From Crotophaga sulcirostris (taxonomy: Eukaryota > Chordata > Aves > Cuculiformes > Crotophagidae): DNA of 64,000 nt. The DNA lies in NCBI GenBank assembly GCA_013397455.1, contig VYZB01000239.1, positions 868,283 to 932,282 on the forward strand. Reading direction: 5' to 3'. The translations under genes were made by a program, and so were the position numbers. Below the pieces are notes generated by a model. It was not told the DNA's origin. It searched no databases and worked only from the letters and a program-made list of their open reading frames with translations. Each line of letters begins with the position of its first letter. Position 1 is the first letter of the stretch. Below, piece by piece: positions 55,501 to 64,000 of the stretch.

Positions 55501-58500
55501 CCCTGCTTCTGAAGGGACCCATATTAAGATTGCACAGCCAGTCAACACAACCCAGAGATAATTTCAAAGTCATTTTCTAGCTTGTGTGTTGAATTACTCA
55601 AGAGGCTTCTCCACTGCCACTGGCCCTTTTGAAGGGTCTGCAATTTGAGCTATTCAGAGTTACAGGAGATTCAGCTGCTCCGGTTGTCAGTTGTTGGTCT
55701 TAACCTTGATTTCACTGTCTGAAGAGCTGCAGGTGATGAGTCCAGACAGCATCAACTCTGTGCAGTAGCTGCCTCTCAGAAAAGCATGTCTGTATGTATA
55801 TTTATATTTTATGCATATTTATATTCTTTTCCCATATATACTCCCCTATTCCTGACACTTGCAAGTGGTGAATGAAGCCTGGATGATCAGGATCTGAAAA
55901 CATAACCCATTAAAAAAGAAACTCTCCGTGCATTAACAGCCCCATCACTGGCTTCATCTCTAAACAGGTCAGGGCAAGAAACAATCCCAAAAGCCAAGCA
56001 CTGCTCTTTCACATGGACAGGAGCAGCTACTGCTCTGGGCAACCTGCTCTTCACCTGCATTGTACCTTCACGTGTGAATGCTCAGTTGAACAGATGTAAA
56101 AATTTTTAGAAAGGCTTTCAAGAGAAAGCTCTTATTAAAAATCCTAAACTGCAAAGTGTGTGGAACAATAACAGCGTCTGCCTGGAAATGTCATATCCTT
56201 GTCTGAACAACCAATACCTTATGTGCTCTGAATAAAGATAGAGATGTAATTGCTTTTCTTGTTACGACTCACTTGTGCATCATAGATTTTTTAATATCCT
56301 GCAGAACACATGTATTGTGGGAAGGAAGCAGGTGACAGCAGTAAACATATGTAATGTTATTTTTCTTTATGATAGATATGAGCAGAGAAATCTAAATGAT
56401 TGCGTAGGTTTTTAATAATCAACTATGGAATCTTAGGGGGAAAGTGTGCATTTTGCCAAGAGCAAAATCATTAGAACTTTAACTCCAGCCATTGTGGGAA
56501 ATTTCATTCAGCTAATTGTAGCCATTAAGTGACAGGTTATGCAATGAAATTACTTCAGCCTCGTCTACATTGGAAAACGGGATGCTATCAGCAAAGTAGC
56601 TTTTTTGGAGAGCGAATGTTAAGAATCTAATGGACTGCCATGTGAAAGGAGCTGCACTGATGCAAAAAAACATCCAAGGAGATGAAGAAAAGTTCTGAAA
56701 GAACTGTGGCTGGCAACATCTTTCAGTTTTCATATACATGGCATGCCTGTAAATCCTGTAAACTAAATAATTCCTAACATTTTGGTGAAGATTTAAAGCC
56801 AGTCCATCCCACCTTGGCCCTTCGTGGGCTGAGATAGTAACAGACTGCACAAGTAAATAAAAAAACTACCTTATTGTAGAACAAAGCACATTATTGCACA
56901 GACTTTTTAAAGATTATTTCTAACAATCCAATTAAGCTTCTCACTCCCTCCTGCACACTGTCTAAATCCAATAAGCCCTCACTACGGGCATCTTCCCTCT
57001 TCCACGGCTTTGCCCCAAGCCCTTTAAACTTAAGTCTGTAATAGGGCAAGGTTTACAGGTGAAGCCCTCCAGAAGGAAAACAGAAGCCCATTGGTTGAAA
57101 ACACAGGCATACACAGTGTAAAAATGCCTGGGAATTCCCCCAGTCTGTTCAGGTAATGCTGCCCAATAGCTCCAGTTGGCCTGCCAGGCATCCTGGACAA
57201 ATATGGAAATTCTGATTCACCCAGAAAATTTCCCAAACAGCAGCGTCCCTGTAGCAAAATGCAGATCCCTGGTAGATTAGCTGGGTGAAGGTGTAACCCC
57301 TGTTCACACCATTCAATGGTGCTAAAAACAGAGGGAAAGGGAGAAGCTGACCAAGGTCAAACCTGAAGCCATTGTCTCTGAGAGAGTCTGCTCAATCTGC
57401 CAGCCTCACCCTAAGGATTCGCTTCCATAGCCCATGCACACAGCGTTGTCTTATGGGAAAAAAAAAGAGATCCCTTGCATATCCTGAAGCAATGAAATAA
57501 TCAGAGTCTTTCTAAGAAAAGCTTACAAAGTATATTAAGGTGTTAATAACTGAATTAAAAGAGCTAATCAGCGTTTGGCATTTGCAAATTATGACCTCAA
57601 AGTTTCTCATTATTAAACCAGAAAATCAGAAGCAAGAGGCACACCTGTACTGCCAGGATTTAACCAGTTTGCCTCAAAGCTGTGCCAGGTCAAGGAGTGG
57701 GATCAATCCATTCATTTATACGGTGATGCTTCTGGCTGTTGTTGGAATTTCCCTCAGCTGCGAACAAAATCTAATGAAAAAGAAAGCTAAAGCAAATTCT
57801 TCTGAAATCTCCAAAGCTCTAGGCTGTTACAAATGAAAAAGAGTGCTGATGAATTGTGAGAGTATGTTTCAATTCCAACCACATCCAAAGTGCCTTAAAC
57901 AAACTGGTATTAAAATATTGTCCTGGGATGGCACGAATTTTGCTACGTACATGGAAACTAAGGAGCATCCTTCTGGGATTAGAGTCTGAGCATAGAACCT
58001 TCAAAAGGTTTTCTACAGGGGGACTTAAGCGAGGGCAAACCAACTTATTTTGTTAATCCAGTCCTGATTTTCAAGTATGTTAAGTCATTTATACAGATCT
58101 TATTTGGTGGTCCTAAATTCTTGTAGCTTAATCCAATCAAAGTATGCAGTTACAGCAATCTAAGGCAACTACAGCCCCAACGGGACACACATACTGCTGG
58201 TTTAACTTGCTTATACACACACTGTCTTCACACCTCTGCTCAGTTCCCCAGCTTTCTGAGTGAAACCAGAGGGATCCAAGGCTATCTACTCTAGGTGCAT
58301 CTTCAATTCTTTTTCTGCTGTACAGTAATACAGATAAATCCTGTTAAGTCCTTAATAAATGGTTCCTTTTTTTCTCTAGTCAGATCTCTTCAGTTATCTA
58401 ATGTGTTCTCAACGATTCGAGCCCTCCACTTCAAATAGATGCACACAGTCTGCCTTGTCAGGATCACTAAAGAGGTCAGTCCATTACAACCTGTCCTCAG

Positions 58501-58701
58501 GTTTACACCTTTCACCTGCAAAATCAGCTTCATTAAAATGGGCCTGCGGGTGAGAACACCAGCATGCAGCACTACACTCACACAGGATGAGCACTTCACT
58601 CTAGAAGTGAATAATCATGGCGGGTTTTCAGGCAGTGGTAGGTATAGAACCACACACCCCCATAAGAGTGCCCACCTCTACTAATTTTCAGCTCATGGAC
58701 T
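55501..58701. other. Single-copy non-coding DNA
   Basis: About 3.2 kb with no supported gene or repeat. A tight cluster of transcription-factor-like sites lies at 56510-56545 and is described as a finding. A plus-strand frame near 57540-57836 contains INPFIY by chance similarity to receptor helix 7 but lacks the rest of a receptor. Confidence 0.5.
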
Positions 58702-59220
58702 TCATAGAATCATGGAATCATTGAGGTTCAAAAAGACCTCTAAGCTCATCCCATCCAATCGCCAGCCCAACACCACCATGCTTACTGAACCATGTCCCGA
58801 AATGCCATGTCCACATGCTTTTTGAACCCCTCCATGCATGAAGACTCCACCACTGCCCTGGGCAGCCTCTGCCAGTGCTTCACCACCTCTTCCAGTAATA
58901 TTCCTAATATCCAATCTAAACCTCCTTTGGCACAACTTGAGGCCATTTCCTCTCATCCTATACCTTGTTACTTGAGAGAAGACAACAGCACCCACCTCAC
59001 TACAACCTCCATTCTGAGAGCTTCAGAGAATGATGAGGTCTCCCCTCAGCCTCCTCTTCTCCACCCTAAACAACCCCAGATCCCTCAGCTGTCACCCACA
59101 ACCCCTGGGCTCCAGACCCTTCCCCAGCTCTGTTCCCTTCTCTGGACGCACTCCAGCCCCTCAATGTCCTCCTTGTGCCGAGGGGCCAAAACTGAACACA
59201 GGATTCAAGGTGCAGTCTCA
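58702..59220 (-). mobile_element. CR1 LINE, 5'-truncated 3' segment
   Basis: Minus-strand CR1 opening with TCATAGAATCATGGAATCATTGAGG, then AAAAAGACCTCTAAGCTCATC, CAACACCACCATGC, TCCAATCTAAACCTCC and the CCTCAGCCTCCTCTTCTCC box, ending near GATTCAAGGTGCAGTCTCA. The ORF2 tail is readable only in pieces with stops and frame changes, so it is older than the 41.3 kb copy. It appears closer to the 55.0 kb element than to the 10.5 kb class. Confidence 0.94.
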
Positions 59221-62200
59221 GTCACTGGTCTCTCTGTGCTTTATAGCCTGGAAAGCAGTTTTCTTTCACAAATGTAAAAAAACTACAGAAGATTAAGAAA
59301 CATTTACAATATTCTACTGTCATACAATGAAAATTGAAATTTTAAGGTATCTTTAAAGAATTAGATGTGCAAACCCAACTGAGAATAATAAAGAAGACAA
59401 GATTTAAGTGCATTAGAGTTCTTGGAAATTCACAATTTTAAAACGTTTTTGTTTTGAAAATTAAGGTTCTTTCCATGAAAGGCTCCAAATACAGAGTATA
59501 CCCCTCCTTGTAGTCAGTCTGATACATAGCAACAGCAGTTTACCAGCATTCTCCAAAATAAAGACAAAACATTGATAAACAGTAACTTTGTGTTTCAAGG
59601 CTTCAAAACACCTTAAGAAAATAAAGTTTAAAAATTTGGTTTAAATGCTAAGAGCTTCCTTGGCAATGCTAGCGGGAACTAGAATCATCCTGATTTAATT
59701 CCCTTGGATTTCAGAAAACTAATAATGGTTCTAAATAATTAGAAACTGTTATTACATTAAAATGCATGATACATACTGATTAGATCATATTAAAATGAAA
59801 AGAATAATTTGAATTATTTACACAAAAAAGCCCTCAAAGTAAGACAAATCTATGGACCATAAAGACAAAGAAAAGAATTCCTCTAATAATAACAGCTCAT
59901 TGCACAAGTAACTTTCATAAATATTAGTTATGTCTGAATTGCATCGAATAAAGAATTTACACAAAAAAAAAATACCCATATGTTCTTACTGAAATAAAGT
60001 CATTTAATGCCTTGGCTATCTCGGTTTGAGACTCATTTTTAAACTACTAGATGCAACCCAATGATTTTTCATTAAATGCAAAAAATGCAGTATATTACAA
60101 ATTATCCAAGACTATGATGTGAAATGCTTTTGTGACAGCAGTTTTATTTAATATTCATTGTCAGCTTCTCTGAGGATATACGGCGAACTAATAAATTCAG
60201 AATGCTTTAGTATTATAATACATTACACAACTTCTATTTGGTGTTTTATACTGGCCATAACACTTAGTACAAGGCAGGTAGGTACACTGAATACAAAAGA
60301 TTAGATATACAAAATATATTAAAATATTACAGTAGGTATTAAAATATTCCTCTTGTACCCCTAGTTTAAATCTGCCTGTTGAACACTTAAGCTGGGGGAA
60401 AAATCTCTGCTATTTTGGTGACCCCCTCCCCTCTCAGCATGAGCTGAGGCAGCTCCTGGCTCCGGCTCGCTGTGCCAAGGCAACACTGAACCGATGGCCA
60501 TTTGGTTCAGAGCCCAAGAAACACACAAAGCTGGACTGAGATCACTAACTTCCTTCGGCAGTATCTGCGAGCAGGTTTCTGTGGGGCTTTATAGACAGTT
60601 GAACCTATAATTGCTTAACTTGTGCTTTGCACAATGGATGCTGTTCACAGTCAATAGTTTACATCGCTGAAAAAAAAACCATTTCATAAAACATGACTAA
60701 AGAACATCGACGCTTTTTAAAAACCAGTATCTGCATTTCTTCCTGAACATGTGACAGTCAGTGGCTAGAAGAGAGATCAGATACAGCACAATGCTTTTAC
60801 AGGCTGGTTCCCTTCCATGACACATGCAGTCCCATCACCTGCTTGCTCTCTGCCAGTCCTCTCTACAGCCATAACACCCACACCTGCTGGTCAGTTTCAG
60901 CTACAGATCTTGAGCTCATAACAATTGTGACTCCAAATGCTGCCACAGAGAAGAGCGATTCTATCAATACCTACATTGAAGAGGGGCCACCGAACAAATG
61001 GAAGCCTCCTAATGTGAGCCAGTGAATGCTCATGACACGCACACAAATGCCATAGTCACTGGAAAGCTTCAGTCACCCTCAGCCTGTGTCTCAGCAGATG
61101 CTCCAGGAGGCCATGCTGGGGATGCATTGGAAACGGCTCAGTGGAAGGGCAGCCACTCACCGAAGAGCTGTCTCCAGCCCCAGCATATGGGAAGCATGGT
61201 TGGCACGGGCCTGGCAGTATTTGGGTACAGTAGAGGAAGCACAGTTTGTAGGACTGCAGAGCATTGTGCTGGGTGTACAGTCTCCTCTTTGAAGACAGTA
61301 TTTTGGCCAAGAGCACCGGGCACACAGATTTGGCCAGTTTCTCAGAAGAGAAGAGAGGAATGGTGAAAAAAGTATTCATGTGATAGAGAGGAAAAGGAGG
61401 TTTTGCTTACAGCATTCCTTGCTGAACCCCACTGTCCTCAAGGTCATAGCCAGCCATCTCTTTATTTACCTCTGCAGTCTTTGTTGGGTTGCCCACTCTT
61501 CAGTCTTAACAACTGCTTCTTCAGTTTTACTCCAATCACTGTTTCTTGCCAGTTCCTTACAGAGCATCATATAAGAACATTACATCCAAGTCCTTCTTTC
61601 CCCACCATTGTTTTTCACTAAGCAGCAAAGAAGCACACTAACTCCCTCCCTTCCTGCAAGCAAATCATTCTGACCAAAGCCTGTGAAGGAAGTAGGCATA
61701 TGGTGGAAGGACTGTAGAGGTCACCATCATATCTGTAACTAAACAAGCAAGCTCAAAAAAGAGTGAGGAATACAATGGGATAACCATGTTTACTGAGAAG
61801 AGATGGTGGACTGAGTGTCCTTGGGGAGTCAGAGCGGAGAAGGCCAACTGTAGGGGAGGAAGGAGATGAAGGCATTCTCCACTGTGTCTCCTGGGACAGA
61901 ATGGAGAGATGAGAAAAAGATGACAAAGACATTTGGGGAATCCATTCTTCTTCAGATTTTGCATTAACTGCCCAAGAAACGGCATCAATATTTAGTCACT
62001 TTTCCTTTATTTGACTCAGGTCAATCCTGGACAATCAGCGCATTCACAGCCTCCAGCAAGTTAAATCTGAATTCCCCAAACAGATGCAAGAGCAGAAAAG
62101 TGGCTGTGCATACTGTGCTCAAGTTCTCATAGAAAAGATACAGGGCATTAAAGCCACCCATAATTCAGAAGGTATTAAGACTATTGACATCAAGTCTGTC

Positions 62201-64000
62201 GTGCTGTTGTTGATCCTCCACTGTGTCAAACTTTAGGTTCAATTACCTTAGTATAGTTCAATTTAAAAGAACAGTCAGCTCAGACACAAATCTAACAGAA
62301 ACCTGGCTCTATTAGCCCTAGTGCTTAAGAAAATACTTGTTAAACACTAGTGATAAACTACCTATGCCTCTTCAAAATGAATAAAATTACTATTTATCTA
62401 AAAAGTAAGTAGTCAGCCTACACTTTTACACTTGTGAAATTTACACTTGTGAAATTTACACTTGTGAAATACTTCAGTCTCTGAATCAAGTCACTGTACA
62501 ACTGAACGATCAGTAGCAAGCAATAGAAAAGTTTGTTACACTTGTAGGAACATAATATATGCTTCTACTTATGTCTTTGACATTTACACTACTCCAGAGT
62601 GCTGAGATTGGGAAAAAAACAAAACCAAACCAAACCACACCACACACAAAAAATTTGCTTTGAAACTGTGACAGCAGACTTTGATCTCTTAGAACTGATG
62701 GCAGGCATCTCACTTTGGTCGGGGGCCATCTCTTTCTTTACTCAATTTTCCACTTAACTGACATCAAGCTGACTTCCTTTCTTTTGGGTGCAAATGGCAT
62801 GGACTGCTGACAATAAAATGTGTGGCAAAAGACTGGGAAGAAAACAGTCAAGATAGGACTTCCATCAAATATGGTAGTAAAAGATCCAATGAAGGGAGGT
62901 AGCATCATTCTCAACATGAAGTAGTCACTTCCTTCACTCTCGTGTTCTATGTAGTTTTCAAGATAAAATAATCATATCATATCATTCTTGAGTTGGAATT
63001 ATGAGCATTTGTTCTGTCAAAGTGGTTTGCAAAAGTGAAAGGTTAGAGGTAGCTAACACACTCTGGGTATACAAATAAAGAATGACAATAGTACCAATTC
63101 TAGAGATCCACACATCCCAAGGAAACATTGCCACCAAAGTATCAAGTTAAAAAAATAAGGCTGACCAACTCTCAAAGCACAAGCTGAGCCAACTTGGCAT
63201 TTGGGCAGGCTATGGCTCAGCGAGATGCCATTCTTTAATGCTGACACATTAGCACTTTCAACAAGCAGCAGAGCAGAAGAAAGAAGAGAACACCTGCTTC
63301 TCAAAAAAGTTTGGCTCCTGCAGAACAAAGGTGGCTCAAAGTCAAATTCAGAAGCACTTCCTGACTACTTGAGGAATTTGTCACGGTCTTCCTACCACTT
63401 GTCCTTTTCTGCTGAATTTCTCACTAAATGAGTAGCTTTCCTTTCTCTCTTCTCCTTGGTGCAGTGCCGTTCAGCAGGAGGAACAACATCAGCCCCAACA
63501 ACAGTGGCTTAAATCAGCGTTTCCTTGTAAGCATTGCATTTCAAGACAAGTCAGGTCACTCTCCAGTGAAGACAAACTACCATTACATGAAAGCTCGGAT
63601 ACTCTTTCAACTTCAGGTTGAGTTTTCAAATGACAAACCTGAAGCTGATAACCTCTTTCACGGCACAAAATATATAGAATTGGCCATAAGTCTTTAAAGC
63701 CCTGATGTATTCCAGTCCATTAGATTTTACAGTTCAATTTATGCTGTATTACGAGGAGATGTGCTGAACTGCCCAAAAGTACAGATTTGCCAAACTATCC
63801 AAAAATAATCTGGAAAGCAAGAAAGTCAGGATAACAGCCAAATCAGGAGTAGTATGTCCATTTTGCTACCAGTACAGCTGGTAATAAATTTTTTAAAGCA
63901 CTGTTAAACATATCTAGACGAATTTGACTTTAAATCACACTTTCTGCTGAACATTTAAAGAAGTATTTATTGAAAATGAAACGTACACAAAGATCACTGA
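59221..64000. other. Single-copy DNA with an AT-rich kilobase
   Basis: 59250-60380 is strongly AT-rich with AATAAA hexamers (for example 59557-59562 and 59620-59625) and could be 3'-UTR-like or plain intergenic sequence. Two splice-bounded open segments at 60901-61013 and 63465-63526 (plus strand) are described as findings. A 15-bp triplicate is at 62425-62469 and a C/A-rich tract at 62615-62652. Confidence 0.5.
62425..62469 (+). repeat. 15-bp unit, three exact tandem copies
   Basis: TTTACACTTGTGAAA is repeated three times without a mismatch (62425-62439, 62440-62454, 62455-62469). Perfect identity implies recent expansion, so it is a likely polymorphic minisatellite-like site. Confidence 0.95.

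Noticed and set aside
57540..57836. Frame containing INPFIYTVMLL, resembling receptor transmembrane helix 7
   Set aside because: Only a six-residue resemblance. No preceding helices, no conserved DRY or other GPCR motif, and no exon signals.
61022..61379. Opposing open frames of about 107-114 codons on both strands
   Set aside because: Both strands are open because the stretch is GC-richer. Neither product is recognisable.
62965..63005. ATCATATCATATCATTCTTGAG resembling a decayed CR1 3' end
   Set aside because: Only the octamer-like start and a GTTGGAA core match. The following CR1 boxes are absent, so similarity is too short.

Overview
This window looks like about 64 kb of non-coding vertebrate nuclear DNA, most likely avian. 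The main evidence is at least 13 fragments of CR1 (chicken repeat 1) LINEs. They carry the typical 3' ends with TTCTATGA-type octamer repeats, and several still read as parts of CR1 ORF2 (endonuclease, the FADD reverse-transcriptase box, and the C-terminal tail). By my count CR1 covers roughly 5 kb, or 8% of the window. Base composition is AT-rich, intron-like or intergenic. There are no operons, no bacterial-style genes, no CRISPR, and no rRNA or tRNA genes that I could recognise. I could not assign any host protein-coding gene with confidence. Only a few short open segments bounded by good splice signals are worth checking.

Layout. From 1 to 38999 the DNA is mostly single-copy, with CR1 pieces at 1-73, 3088-3159, 10483-10938, 13994-14277 and 29492-29798, and a 46-base run of N at 16200-16245. 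From 39000 to 42352 lies the most structured part: a locally inverted pair of about 300 bp non-CR1 segments, each joined to a CR1 3' end, with 1.6 kb between the arms. A separate, younger CR1 (41263-41918) has landed in the right arm. The left arm still shows the empty site, so the insertion boundaries and a 4-bp target duplication can be read directly. From 42353 to 64000 four further CR1 elements occur, all on the minus strand: 47266-47674, 48049-49345, 54969-55500 and 58702-59220. The 48049-49345 copy joins the endonuclease start of ORF2 directly to the reverse-transcriptase FADD region, so the middle of ORF2 is missing.

CR1 fragments left of about 40 kb are nearly all on the plus strand and those to the right are all on the minus strand. 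The 73 bp at the left edge are identical to the 3' end of the CR1 at 41.3 kb in opposite orientation. The rest is single-copy sequence with small hairpins, one 15-bp triplicate and AT-rich tracts. A few clusters of transcription-factor-like motifs could be enhancers, but only cross-species alignment could show that. I see no new multi-gene system here. The best leads are the inverted duplication (or CR1 3' transduction) at 39-42 kb and three candidate exons.
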